Assembly (NCBI GenBank): GCA_951799445.1
Contig: OX637289.1
Location: forward strand, 3,140,501 to 3,204,500
Direction: 5' to 3'
Source: Pseudisothecium myosuroides
Taxonomy: Eukaryota > Streptophyta > Bryopsida > Hypnales > Lembophyllaceae
Length of the DNA stretch: 64,000 nt
Shown here piece by piece: positions 36,656 to 48,907 of the stretch (positions are counted from its first letter, which is position 1; the number at the start of each line of letters is the position of its first letter). Under the pieces are notes generated by a model. It had not been told where the DNA came from. It saw nothing but the letters and a program-made list of their open reading frames with translations, and searched no databases. The position numbers and the translations under genes are program-made.

Positions 36656-36803
36656 TCGTCTTTGAAATACTGAAGCTATATTTGGTCTTTCCCAATCCTG
36701 GTCGTGAGTGGTCAGTGAGGTCGTCTGTTACAGTTCGTTACAATTTGGTTTCTTCAGTTGGTTTGCGATGCAAATGTAAACAAGCACCGTAGGTAGGTAG
36801 GAT

Positions 36804-37110
36804 GACTGTGACTGGTCCACGTCACCCTAGCTAGTCCAATCGAAAGATGACATGAGTCTCTGTAGACAAACATTCGGTCGGAAGTGCCATGTCAGATTGA
36901 ATTTCCATGTCAGATTACGACTGTGACTGGTCCACGTCACCCTAATTCAATCAAAAGATGACACGAGTCCCTGCAGACAAAAGTTCTAAATATTCTACAG
37001 TAAACATTCGGTAGAAAGTGCCATGTCAGATTGAATTTCAGTTTATGGCAGATTGTGACTAGTCCACGTCACCCCAGCCCAATCAAAAGATGACATGAGT
37101 CCCTACAGAA
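36804..37110 (+). promoter_or_regulatory. Triple promoter module with CCACGTCA cores
   Basis: Three tandem units start at 36804, 36919 and 37051. Each holds GACTGGTCCACGTCACCCT or a close variant followed by CAATC-AAAGATGACATGAGTCC. The ACGT cores are at 36817-36824, 36932-36939 and 37064-37071. Between them GTGCCATGTCAGATTGAATTT also repeats. Repeated ACGT-core sites suggest bZIP-controlled, possibly ABA- or stress-responsive expression of the transporter gene. The regulatory role is inferred. Confidence 0.5.
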
Positions 37111-37722
37111 ATTACATAATTTACCGCCGAATCTGACCCTCCCGTACGGTAAGCGAAATGAATAGGCCTGCTGGGTCCTTTCCGCTAACTGCGCCGGATG
37201 CTCGGTGAATTTCCATCCAGTTCCAAGCAGTCTGAATTTCGGATGAGTCCAAACCGTCCAAACTTGACGGAAGCATATGCTGGGCCCCATTTCCAGAACG
37301 ATAGGCAATTGCGATGTCTGTTGCCAACCTCCAGTTCTCACGGCCTGTGTTTTTCTCTTGTTATTACATACTCCGTATTACTGTGCAGTCGTCACCTTCA
37401 TGGTTACATTCATCAAATGGCGTGTGTCAAACTCTGCTATATAAATGAAGGTCATCTTCGCTTGTTATCAGTTCCATTCATCATTCATGACTCAGTCGTG
37501 GTTGGTAACTTACGGCCTTTGCACTCTTATTTCCATCTCAAAGCATTGAATTTCGTTGACTGAATGCATTGTAAACCCCACTTGCAGTCTCTCCTGTTTT
37601 ACTTTGTCTTTATATTCGAGGAAGCGTGCTGGGACGATAAGTTACATTGTGCATGTGCGTTCGTAAGTTGGACGGTTGGAAGGGATTCCGATTCACCCGG
37701 TTTGCTGGCCGGCCGGTCGGTT

Positions 37723-37729
37723 TATATAA
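37723..37729 (+). promoter_or_regulatory. TATA box of AVT6-like gene
   Basis: TATATAA within GGTTTATATAAGCAGAG lies 562 bases before the ATG at 38291, implying a leader of about 530 bases. A second TATATAAA near 37439 is an alternative. The leader contains an ATG-TAG start-stop pair at 37926-37931 and a good GTACGT donor at 37950, so a leader intron is possible. Confidence 0.5.
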
Positions 37730-38290
37730 GCAGAGATTCTGCACCATTCTCACACATCGCGCAAAAATTATCATATACGAGTTCGCGTTTCCAGGTTTAG
37801 AGTTTGTTTTGGGTACATTTGGTTGAGACGCCGCATTCGTGCCTGTCCGACGCTTGAGTGGGTATTCTTGGGACACAAATTGTCACGATTGTCTGCCTGG
37901 AGCGTGCGTGTATAAATTAGGACATATGTAGGATTTTTGCTCCTTGCAAGGTACGTCTTGAGTTGAGAGCGCTTCACGGAACCGAGCTAGCTCTCGCCAT
38001 TGTCGTCTCCAGCACTCTTCCTGTGGCCCACCTTCGTTGCGCAGGAAATTGTTCGTTCGCAAGTGCACACCACGCGTCGTTTCTTTCGTCAAAATCGTCG
38101 CCTCAACTAGGTGGTGAATCCCAGTATCGAGATTGTTACAACAGAGGATCCTTCGGGTTGTGCCTGCGTTGTGGAATTGGCCATACCGGCAAAGATTTTG
38201 GCTCATTTGGGCGGATCGAAGCAAGGGGAAAACCGTTGCGTGTGCTTTTGCTGTTGTGAGAGCAACGATCCAATTTGGAAGTGGGTAACG

Positions 38291-40729
38291 ATGGCAGACG
38301 ACTCGCCGAGGAAAACGTACGTGGGCATGGCGCAGACAGAGAGGACGCCGTTGCTGCCAAGCAAGAGGCAGGATCTGCTGGTGGAGGAGGATGTGTACGA
38401 CGACTACCACGAGGCGTCGGTGTCGAGCGGGGTGTTCAACCTGTCCACCACCGTCGTGGGCGCCGGGATCATGGCGCTGCCGGCCACCATGAAGGTGCTG
38501 GGCCTGCCGCTCGGGATCGTGAGCATTATCGTCATGGGGATTTTGAGCGAGAATTCGATTCAAATCATGCTGCGCTACTCAAGCCCGTCCGGTGCTCGCT
38601 CTTACGGCGGCTTGATGGGCGACGCGTTCGGCGCACTTGGCCGTGCCCTCGTGCAGCTCTGTATCATCATTAACAACTTCGGCATCCTCATCGTTTACTT
38701 GATCATTATCGGTACATACTGGCACCCCTGCATAGCAAGCTCATTTTCTTACCATGGTATTGAGGAACTAACATAGATGATACCATTTGCGTCACTTTGA
38801 ACATATTCCCAAGTGTGATTTTTGTGGTGAGATCTTTGGGTACAACAACCAAATCTGTTAAGATCAATCCTTTTATCACTAATTCACTACGTATGAACTC
38901 CTTGCAATCATTCAAATTGAGAGGTTATACTGTAGACCTCTTATAGTTGACAATCGCGTTTCCCTTCAAAAATCAGGTGTCATAGACTAATACAGCCAAG
39001 CTCCGCTTACACTCAACTTGCTAATGAAGGCCAACCACGTTTATGAAAAGATGAGTTGCGTTTGATAGCACGGGATGAGATCCCTAACGATTTAGTGTCC
39101 TCTACTTCAGGTGTTGTTGTTTGCTGGCCTGTGAATGCTAGGGTTTGTGTATCTGAGGAGAAATTGGAACTGATGGTTTTGGATTTGATTTTGCTGGTGC
39201 AGGTGATGTGTTGTCAGGAACTTCAGGAACTGGAGAGCATTACACTGGAGTACTTGAAGAGTGGGCTGGCGGTGCAACATGGTGGAACGAGCGCACCTTT
39301 GTTCTCTTCACCATCATGGTTGTAGTGCTGCTGCCACTCGTCTCGTTGCGACATGTCGGTACGTAATTTATCACCACCTCTCATCTTTGCATTTTCCTTG
39401 AATTACTTGATCTCCGAGGGTTTTGGAAAGGCTCATGTGATGTCACCGAGGTTGAATGTTGCGGCGGTGATTCCTGCAGACTCTTTGAAGTGGACATCCG
39501 CATTGTCGGTGGCACTGGCGGTGGTGTTTGTGGTGATCGTCGCTGGGGTGACAATGTGGAAATTGGTGGCTGGCGACATTCCTTGGCCAAGGCTCACTCC
39601 CGACGTTCATGACCAAAAGTCTTTCTGGCGTCTCTTCACCGTCATTCCCGTCATCATGACTGCTTACATTTGCCACCACAATGGTAAAACAATATCTTAC
39701 ACTCTCTCCACTCCACTTCCTCTCGTACATCCTTTTGCTCTACCTGTTGTATGTAGATCTTTTGAAATGTGTGCAGGTTAATACGAAATCTTGAATCTTG
39801 TGCTGATTTGCTAAAACTGATTACTGCAGTACATCCAATTGCAAATGAGTTGGCTGGAACGGCGGATGCTTCCGACGAGAAGATGCAACAGGTAGTGCGC
39901 TGGTCGATGTTCCTGTGCGGCGGCATCTACCTCTGCACAGCCACGTTCGGGTACCTGTTGTTTGGGGATGCAACAGGGGATGACATCTTGTCCAACTTTG
40001 ACACTGATCTGGGAGTGCCATTCTCCCATGCTCTTTGCGTCATCATCCGGATCAGCTATGCCGTGCACGTCATGTTGGTCTTCCCGCTGCTCAATTTCTC
40101 CCTTCGTCTCAACCTGGACGGCATTCTCTTTCCCAGAGCCTCCCCTCTCGCCCACGACAGCTTCCGCTTCGCCCTCATCACCGGCTTCCTCGTCTGCAGC
40201 GTCTTCTTCGGCTCGACTGTGGTGCCCAACATTTGGATCGTGTTCCAGTTCACCGGTGCCACCGCCACTGTTTGCTTGGGGTTCATCTTTCCTGCTCTCG
40301 TCTTGCTCAAGTAAGTTGCTCTCTCTCGTTTCAGATTCTTTTTTGTCGATTAGCAAGATTTGATGAGCTTTTCGTTGGATATTTTTAGCTTGGCGCTGTA
40401 GAATCAGTTCGCCTTACCCTAACCATTGACCATAGTGACAGACTAGCGTGCTCTCTGTGAATCTCAATTTAGTTGAGTATTCCGTGTGTGCTATCAATAT
40501 ACCTGAAGTCCTGTTTTCTCACTTTTGCGGACCACTTTTGTCTTCCAGGGACAAGCCCTTGTTGGCAACCAAGAGAGACAAGCAAGAGGCCGTGGTGATG
40601 GTGATCTTGGCGATTCTCTCTAGCGTGGTTGCTGTTTCAACGAACCTGTTTAATCTTCTGGAACCAGCAGTCCACCCCGGAGGTGTTCCTGCAGGTCTTA
40701 GCACAGGCTACTTCCTCAAGTCATTGTAA
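38291..40729 (+). CDS. AVT6-like: AVT6-type amino-acid transporter, five exons
   Basis: Exons 38291-38711, 39203-39358, 39480-39683, 39830-40310 and 40549-40729 join in phase for 480 aa. A hydrophilic N-terminus (about 45 aa, acidic, with TPLLP) precedes about eleven hydrophobic segments. The first begins SGVFNLSTTVVGAGIMALP, the hallmark of the AAAP/SLC38-like group. Later signatures include IVYLIIIGDVLSG, AYICHHNVHPIANEL, RISYAVHVMLVFPLLNF and PNIWIVFQFTGATATVCLGF. These match plant AVT6 proteins, which export amino acids from the vacuole; the subcellular site and substrates are inferred from the family. The last exon ends in a further hydrophobic helix and a short Gly/Pro-rich tail. All splice sites are GT-AG. 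No defects are seen, so the gene is probably active. Confidence 0.9.
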
Positions 40730-43431
40730 AATACACATTAGATTCTTAAGGATTACTTGATTATTCGGATTTGATCTGCCCACTCAGCAGGGAATGTACA
40801 TTACTTGTTAGGCTGTGCAGTAGCGACATTGTCAACGGGAGGTTGATAAATATCACTCACACAGATTTGTCACCCGAATTTGAGCCTTTCAAATTCAAGT
40901 TAGGCTTTCCCAAATTGAGCCACTCACTCAGGTATTGTATTTTTTCACCAACAGGTCAGCTCAAAGCTGCATACTAGGTATTACACTTGTACATTGGATT
41001 CAACACATGATTAATCAAATCACTGTCCTTCCTACTTGGAAATTCGGAGACACTCGACGTTTTCATACCATCTGTTCCCTTGCTCACTGGCTTTGTTCTA
41101 CAGTTGTAGATAGGGGACAATTCTGCTTATAAGGATCCAAAGCCAGCAATATATATATCGCAGACGTGGGTAATTTTTGCATCAACAATCGTCCCTTGCA
41201 TACACGGAGTCAAATTTGTTGGCTCTGGACTGAAGGAGAGGAAGTTTTGCATTGCCAGTGCCCTAGGGCACATAGCCTCTTGCAGTGCAGTTGCTTGTTG
41301 AAAGAGATACTGAGGAAAGTCTACTTGTGCACCCATGAGGCATCTAGGTCAACAATTTCGTGCTCATAGCCTTCTCTTGTCACTCTCGTTGTCACATGGG
41401 GAAGTGTGATCTGAAAAATAGAGGGTGGCTAAGAGTCCTAGCTTCATCTACCACTCAACCTTTGAGTACCAATGGCTCTCTCAAACTCCATCCTTGTCCA
41501 CTTTGAATATGAGGGTAGGGTGCTGAAAGATATGATGGACTTGATTTGTTAGGAGGAGAAGATTATGTTCAAAAATCAACTTGCTTCTATGCAACTTGTT
41601 TGGTTTTTTAGCACGTAAAACTTTTCAAGAAGACTAGGCCATTACTATCTTCTTTGCAAGAAAAAGATCTAGTGATGTTTGCCACCTAAATCTTCCATGT
41701 TTCTCATCAATATCATGTCATCTTGGAATATGCAAGCGTGCATTTGGAAAGATTCCAAGAATTTTTTTTTATCAAAAGAAAAATTCTTACCAAGTGAATA
41801 ATTTGAGTGCAAGTGCTTTAATATTCAATGGAGACACCATTCTTATTAAATTGCTTCCTTTAGATTTCTCTCATATTTTAACAAGTCTATTTTCATTTTA
41901 ATTGATCAATCTATAATGATTTTATGTGATTGGTAGGCATAGGGTTGAGTCCTTAGTCAATATGAATTCTAGTCCTACCTAAATTATCAATGTGTATGCA
42001 AAAGAAGGTTTCAAAGTGGATGCAACCCTTGTTTTGAGACTCACACTTTGATTGCAAAATATCCACTATCTTGGCCCACCTTATTGTTCAATTATAGCGG
42101 GAAGCCAAATATATTGTTTTTTCTAAGAAATTCAACAAGATTTTAAACTAAAAGCTAGCACAAAATAGTAGCAGCTTGTAATCAAGATATTTCTTAAAGA
42201 GAGGGTTTATAAGATGAGTGTTTAGATTATATATTTTTGAATAATTCCTTTTTAAAAAATGCATTACAATTTAGACTTGGACTTGGAAGCACACACATAT
42301 TCAAATTATAATGCACAATTGTCCCTAGGGACTTCTGCATGGAGCTATAGCTAGGAGTGCAATAGTAAATAAGGTATGCAGGCCCCAAATCACCTCTTGC
42401 CCAATTGCAACTCCTACTTTGGGGGCCCAATTGCACCTTATTGCTTTCTAATGTTGCAAAATTATAAAGAGTTGGCATTATGACTCCAAATCACCTCTTG
42501 CCCAATTACACCTTGTTGCTTTCTAATGTTGCAATCCTTTCATAAAAGATTAAAATGTTAAGAAATTTCAAGCAACATTTCCTACACTTTGACTCCATAT
42601 TAATGTTTCAAACAATTGGATGTAAAAGTAATCAAATAATGTAAAGGCTTGAGGTAAAAAAATTCATAGACATGTTTTTTGCCTATTTATTTGCGATTTT
42701 AATCACATTATTTTTCTAGCTATAATTCTTTTAAATTAAAAAAATTAAAGCTTTTTTATTTTTGTTTGTGCACAATGTGCTCTAAAAATACAATCTTAGT
42801 TCTAAAGTCATTAGAGTGCTTGAAGCATGAAAACATCTACTAGGATATGCACTATTGGCTTTACTTCAACAAGTTTGTTTCAAAAGATTAGTGCAAGTAT
42901 TAGGGCAAGTATTTGTTACAATTCTATTTTTCTAAAAGTGAACATATATTTTAATTTTACTTTGTTCTTTTGATACCACACTATTTTTTTGGAAAACAAA
43001 ACACTATTACTTATTGAAATATAATATTTTAAAAATAGATATCAACATTAGAAATTAGAAGTGCTTTTGGTGATATTAAGGTGTGTTTAACTTGGTACAC
43101 ATTTAAGGCTGTGTAGCCTAACTAGCTAGGTAGATGAAAAATAGCTTATAGAGTTCATAAATTGCATCTTACATAATTCTCCTTTAATTAGGATTATAAT
43201 AGTATAATAAGGCCAAATGACTAGGATTTTTTTTGCTATATAGAAATCTAACCCTCGCTATGGCTTCATATGGAAGCTAGGCTTATATTAAATCACAAGT
43301 GCACTATTAAACAAGGTATTTGGCAAGATCTGAGTTTTTGAGTGCCTGGATACAATATCATATTACAACAAAAAGTCCTCCCAAGTCACCCAAATAGATC
43401 TTCCGTGTGCAACGCAGTGAAACTAATTTAG
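40730..43431. other. Spacer downstream of AVT6-like gene
   Basis: The 3' UTR presumably occupies the first few hundred bases. A roughly 55-bp segment containing CAAATCACCTCTTGCCCAAT and TTGCTTTCTAATGTTGCAA is duplicated (about 42386-42460 and 42485-42535). Otherwise the DNA is AT-rich with no recognisable gene. Confidence 0.45.
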
Positions 43432-44078
43432 AGTAAATCTTTAATGATGATCTCGTTCCATCTTCTTAAGCAAAGATTTTTTGTGCTCCAAACATTCATC
43501 TTTAGTCTGATCCATGTGAATGTGCAACATTACATGAGTTGGCAAGCTTGCATTTCCTTGTAGCTTCAAGATGTGAAATTGCAGTGGCATTAAACCACTC
43601 TCCATTCCTATATATTCAAGACTTCCATGCCGTGTGTATGTTTCTGTATCAAGGACATTGTCAATTTTGGCAGGAATGATTGCGTACAAGTTGCCTATGC
43701 AATCTACAAGTTGAGTGCACAACTGCAAAGTTGGAAACCATAGTCATGATCAGGTTCTGGCACAAAAAAACTTTGAAGGGCATATTGAATGGGTGGTTTC
43801 CATGTTCCAACATCTTCATCCATTTTGAAGACTCGTAAGCAACCATGCTTGTGGATGTAGAATTCATTATCTGTTGCAAAGACTGGCAAGTTGTTGTTGA
43901 GAACCTCTAGATTTACAAAGTACAAACCCCTAGGCTCACCACATACACTTGAACTAATGTACCCCCCTAGAGCACTCTCATGAAAAGTCTTACAAGCTCA
44001 ACTGTTGGATGTCGACTTGTAAACACACACACCACGTCTTAACACAAGAATTACTTTGTAATTGTTGGCCTCGTCATC

Positions 44079-44673
44079 GGGTGATTGCACGAAACACTTG
44101 TACTATCTGGTTGCGTTTTTTTTTGGACCGCTATAACTTTTGATTTATAGGTTCGATGCCAAAATAAATAAAAACTTCCTAGATGTCCTGATTGTAATTG
44201 TATCCCTTATTTTTCAGAAATAAAAAAAAATCAATTTATATTTTTATAATTCAATTTTGTTAATTTGTCACACTTTGACGTTTAGGGTTTTTTAGTACTA
44301 TTGAGCGGTTTAAACTAATGATTTTCAATTGAAATTTCTATGATATATTTTCCTAGTAGGTAGGCATATTCTTGCCAAAGATCATTTAAAAATACATTAT
44401 TTTGTATCCTCCACAGTTGTGCAAATAGGCCTCCTTTGCGCGCAGTTGTGAACAGTAGAAATGCTTTTGACTTCATTTTTTTGGTCAAATCTCATCACCA
44501 AGAAGTCCTTCCAAATGGCCAATTTTAAATTTTGTTCAAAACTGTTTTTCCTATTTTCTACAAATAAAAACGTCGAAGGATGTATTTTCCTCATAAATCA
44601 AAAGTTATAGCAAAAGTTATAGCGGTCCAAAAAAAACGCAACCAGACAGTACAGGTGTTTCGTGCAATCACCC
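44079..44673. mobile_element. Long-TIR element inside the F-box pseudogene
   Basis: It begins GGGTGATTGCACGAAACAC and ends with the inverse; the repeats run about 68 bp through GTCTGGTTGCG and GGACCGCTATAACTTTTG with few mismatches. CATC precedes the left end and follows the right end, so a target duplication of 3-4 bp is likely. The 450-bp interior has no gene. I cannot place the superfamily. Confidence 0.75.
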
Positions 44674-45131
44674 CATCCACCACTAGGTGAGCTTGTAAGG
44701 TTGCTTCTAAGTTGCTATAGTCCCACCATGTCAACCCCACATCTTGACAATCATCTTCATAAAGTGGAGGAAGTTCCCTGCATTCTTTTGTCAAGGGATT
44801 ATTTAGTAGAAGAGGTCTTCAACTTGGGAAAGGTGTTGGGGTAGCTACTACACTAGTTTGAAATTGTTGGTCATTGCACCTAAAAATTTGATTTCTTAAT
44901 CCTTGAGACCTTCTAATTTGGCACGGGGTGATGAGGAAAAGCCCCCCCAAGCTTGCAAGGACATTGTAGAGAGGCTTGCTGATCTTAGGGAACCACTTGA
45001 GTGGCAAATGGGCCAAGGAAAAAAAGGCTGAATCTCTCCTGATGGATGATGAATTCCTGACCATAATCCATAAGTGTCATTTGCTCTAGTATCATTTTCA
45101 TCTTGTTTGACGAACTTTTGGAAGACTATTG

Positions 45132-45400
45132 CACTATAAGAAACTTCCGTTTAGGTGACAAGCCCTAATTTTTTATGACGGATTTTAGGTGATGTCAATG
45201 ATGACAACCCAAAATTTTTATGTCAACAAAAATGTACAACGTATCATCAATATTGAAAATCCAATGTTTTTATGTCAACATTGATGTTACGTTGTACATT
45301 TTTGTTGACATAAAAATTTTGGGTTGTCAATATTGACATCATCTAAAATCCGTCATAAATAATTAGGGCTCGTCACCTAAAATGGGGGTTTCTTATAGTG
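45132..45400. mobile_element. CACTA-type foldback MITE with TTG target duplication
   Basis: The ends are CACTATAAGAAAC and GTTTCTTATAGTG, and the halves pair over nearly their whole length (269 bp, with a short asymmetric centre around AATATTGAAAATCC). TTG flanks both sides (45129-45131, 45401-45403). The terminus is related to, but distinct from, the copy at 26720. Confidence 0.85.
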
Positions 45401-45595
45401 TTGGAAAGTACCAATCAAAGGGGTCATCCTTCCAACCAGCTGTTGCCAAGGGTATCATGTTATTGGAAATCCAAGATGCTATTGTCTTGATGTTGTTTCC
45501 TAGGAAGACAAGCTCAAGGGCCGAGAAGATGGACATTTGGTTCCAAAGTACAAGTTCCAAGACTTGAGTTGCATCCTTTAATTCTCGTGCGAGTC

Positions 45596-47024
45596 AATAG
45601 ATGGAATGATTGACATGGTGATGGACAACTTAGCTGCACGTCAATTGGAACAATTGGAATAGTTAATATATACAAACTCTCATATTGATTAGATTAAGAA
45701 TGGACCATAGGATCATTATTTGAGAAATGAAGAGAAATTAGAAACATGTATGGCCTCAAAAGAATCATGACCATAGACTATTGCTATACGATCTAAACTA
45801 GTCATAATTGTACATATGACACCACTAAAATTTTGATACCTACTTGTGTAAAGGTCTAAAGACAAGAACAAGAATAGCTACAAGGTTTCAATTTGGACTT
45901 GAATTTTCTATGTCAACAAATACAAGGTGTTTAAGCTTTGTACAATTTGCTTTTGATAGAAATCAATCCTTGAATTTTTTTTAAAACAAATTTGCGTATT
46001 CTAAGACAACATGATAACAATGAAAAACTTTGGAAATCCCATAAATGACACCTACATCACACTCCAACAACTTGGGGAAGACCATTTTATTAGTTGCACC
46101 TTCTACAAAGAAAGTAGCTGCAAACACAAAGTCTTGGAGCATTAGCTTTGAAAACATTAGATAAAAGATATAGCCCTAGAGAACTAGAAGAAGGTAGGCT
46201 AAGAGAACTAGGAGGAATTAACCTTAGAAGACAAGAAAAAAGACAATAGTAGAAAATGTAAGGGTTGTATGGAGGAGTTGTGAATTTATATCGTTCATTG
46301 AAGAGAAGCCTTGGTGGTAGACTAGGAATCTTGCTTAAGTCTCAATAGTAAGGTGCAATTTCTACATCAAGGAATGGATGTTTGCCGTGCATTTTCTTCA
46401 TCCATGAACCACTTGTGGTGCATTTCATTCAATTAATCCACATTTTTTGACTACCGAGACATGGATTGAAAATGGGGTACGTCAAATACTAGCCTTCTTA
46501 TCACCAGCCAAATGTTAATTAATCATGGTTAGATACAAATAAATTGATCTTACAAATTGCTTAGGTGATGCTGGACATCAATGTGTGTGGTTGTAAAATA
46601 AAATTTGGATTCTAGATTTTCTAGCTCTTCTGGAGGTGGGAATTCTTGTACCTGCATGACTATTTGATCATCTCAACATGTAGACCGCATGTTTTAAGAG
46701 ATGTTTGAAAAATGAGTTGTCCACTTTCTACTTTGTGATAAGAAAGCCGACTATCTTGTAGGCTAGTTCACCTTGAGAAATTATCATATTACACTATCCT
46801 AAGTACGACTTGCATTTCCTATAAAAATCACAAGAATAATCTAAAATTCCTTTTGTGATTTTTATGTGGCATGAAAGAAGCACTTGTGGGTGCACCTACC
46901 TTAACACACTACCTTATGAAGGTCCACTAGATGCAAGTGGAACTTTAATCCATGAAGGTGATCATTCACTGAATAGGAAATCTAAGATTAAGATACAAGT
47001 TAGATATAAGCCAAAGGGCAAGCA
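45596..47024. other. Gene-free spacer
   Basis: No gene or clear repeat is recognised in this AT-rich interval. Confidence 0.45.
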
Positions 47025-47315
47025 ACATTAGCAGAGATTTGAGGCCTCTAGAAGACTGCGAGTTCCCATGGCATTTGCAGCGTGGGAACTCTGCCACATG
47101 TGCAGTCTGACGTGGTCGAGAGAGTGTCACGTCGGATTTTTTGAAAAAAAAATATGTTTTTAAAAATTAAAAAAAATTCACTTTGGGGTTTATTTATTTA
47201 TTTATTTTTTAAATAAATAAATTCTGCCAGCATTACTGCTAGTTCAAAATAGTGGAATAGGGAAGGGGAACAACCTTGAAACGGCCCTCCGGAGGCCTCA
47301 AATCTCTTCTAATGT
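47025..47315. mobile_element. TIR element with AGAGATTTGAGGCCTC ends
   Basis: ACATTAGCAGAGATTTGAGG continuing into CCTC at 47025-47048 pairs with the inverse at 47292-47315 (24 bp, one mismatch). The interior holds GC-rich sequence near 47060-47140 and an A/T-rich core. No gene and no clear target duplication are seen. Confidence 0.65.
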
Positions 47316-47963
47316 GAGATTCTACATCATCCACAAATTTCAAATTCCCAATACACTGTCATATCATGTACACATGTAATAGACAGCTCCCATATGCCAA
47401 GTTGTGATCATAAGTCGGACGAGTTTGTTTGTTAATGCAACAAACCTAAACTGTGAGTGCGAAAATCTAGCTAAGCTGCACCAGTTCTGTATTTACAAGC
47501 CTTTACCAGCTATTCAAAGGTTTAGGAAATCATGCAGCATAAAAGAGAATAATCATCTCAGTCCCTTGTTTCCCTACTGCGACTCCCCAACTTTCTACAT
47601 TCACAACCTCACATACACCAAAACGGTACTCGATAAAGAGCTGCATACTTCCAATTCCTGTTGGGGTTGACAAATTTGTCCACTCAGAAAATGGTCCAAC
47701 CGAATTTTTTCTAAGCCTCCTGATTATTGTAGCCAATAGGCCTACATATAATTTTTGCTGCCGTTTCCACCAGTGCAAGAACTTGAGATTGACGTCCATG
47801 CAATTGACCTTATAAAGACCTAAACCCAAATTGGCACCTTCTTCGGTCACTGCCCAGGTCATGGCTTCACCCCCGATGAAAGCGCCCAACGCTCTACGAA
47901 CGCTCTCGGAGTACACCCGACGATGCCCAAGGTAAGGTAAGAGGCTGTAAAACAAAGCGGGCA
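47316..47963. other. Spacer with one unassigned minus-strand frame
   Basis: A 144-codon minus-strand frame (47964-47530) is open and has protein-like composition in places, for example WAVTEEGANLGLGLYKVN and LKFLHWWKRQQKLYVG. I recognise no family and see no start context or paired exon, and its upstream end runs into the repeat shared with 22.1 kb. It may be a fragment of a gene. Confidence 0.35.
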
Positions 47964-48907
47964 TTAACCCCTAAAGGACCGGCATGTGTTTTTTGGCCGT
48001 ATAGAAATTTTGGGCAGGTCCGTGTGACTAGAGATTTCCATATTTTAAGCTGAAATTTTAATAGAAGGTGGGCGCAAGGAATATCTTTCATATGCACTAA
48101 ATTTCAGCACATTTGGAAATAGGAGTCAAAAGTTATGGCCAAATATGTTACTTTTTTCATAACTGGGCAGTCCGGGCAGCAAGAAAAATTTGGCAAAAAT
48201 TTGATTTTTTTTTTTTTTTTAATATTTTTTTCTTGTAGATTATATTTTTGTCTATCTGAAAAGCTTTGATTCATTTCATTTGGATTTGTTATGAGAAAGT
48301 TATGGACATTCTTGTTTTTCGGGCAGTTAGAGCATCTTCTTGAAAAAAATAACTTGTAGAATTTATTTCTGAATGCTATTTTTGCAATTTTTCAAAAAAA
48401 AAAATTCTCGTGGTTTAGTTTACTTGCTAGAACAATCTCACCATTGGGATTAGTGTATTTTAATTCCCTCTAATATATATAAATGTTTTAGATTTTCCTT
48501 CTATCTCGTACCTACTTCTATTTAATAAATTTTTTAGGAATGATAATTAAGTTTTTTTGAATATTTTTTTGTTTCCTAGACTCTCAACTCAATTCTCCAC
48601 TATAAAGATTTGAAGCACAAAACTCTGTAGTGCAAAAATTTTAAGTGAAAAATGTTTAAAGTCAAAAAGTCTAGTCCCGCAATGTGCTGAAATACTTGTT
48701 TTTTCCACTTTAAACGCAGATATCTTGCAATCTAAGCGGTCAAAAATTCTGAATTTTTTTCCACACATTCTCATACTAGTTAGGTATAAGATCCTATGGT
48801 TAGATGTGTAAAAAAGACATTTTTCATTTTTTTTTACTCCTTGCTATAGAAATGGCAGTTTTGATGGTTTTTTGGCAGGAAAAAGACCTTGGGTCTTTAG
48901 GGGTTAA
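47964..48907. mobile_element. TTAA-flanked TIR element with identifiable empty site
   Basis: The ends are TTAA-CCCCTAAAGGACCGGC and CCTTGGGTCTTTAGGGG-TTAA (944 bp). It is almost the same sequence as 12572-13512. The flanks on both sides match the uninterrupted repeat at 21740-22185 in reverse orientation, which fixes the insertion boundaries at TTAA. Confidence 0.85.

Larger units (their letters stand above)
43432..45595 (-). pseudogene. F-box/kelch-type pseudogene split by two transposons
   Basis: From 45.6 kb downward the minus strand keeps pieces of a plant F-box/kelch-like protein in order: a DWYFPTIVFQKFV segment, SLAHLPLKWFPKISKPL, VLASLGGLFLIT, NPLTKECRELPPLYEDD, AHLVVDDEANNYKVILVLRR, CKTFHESALGGYISSS and CGNLYAI-like C-terminal pieces down to 43432. 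Frames change between segments (for example near 45010 and 43730) and in-frame stops occur near 44820 and 43998, so it is dead. A CACTA-type MITE (45132-45400) and a long-TIR element (44079-44673) interrupt it; the flanking frames line up when each insertion plus one target copy is disregarded. A live copy would be a substrate-recognition subunit of an SCF ubiquitin ligase. Confidence 0.65.

Noticed and set aside
37883..38563. 226-codon minus-strand frame antisense to the AVT6-like first exon
   Set aside because: It is a GC-driven shadow of a well-supported coding exon; composition is His/Arg-rich and featureless.
39811..40356. 181-codon minus-strand frame antisense to AVT6-like exon 4
   Set aside because: It is an antisense shadow of an exon with clear family motifs.
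44140..44165. GGTTCGATGCC resembling a tRNA T-arm
   Set aside because: No matching acceptor or anticodon stem around it; it lies inside a transposon.
47530..47964. 144-codon minus-strand frame as a gene
   Set aside because: No family resemblance, start context or supporting exon; kept only as a note within the spacer.
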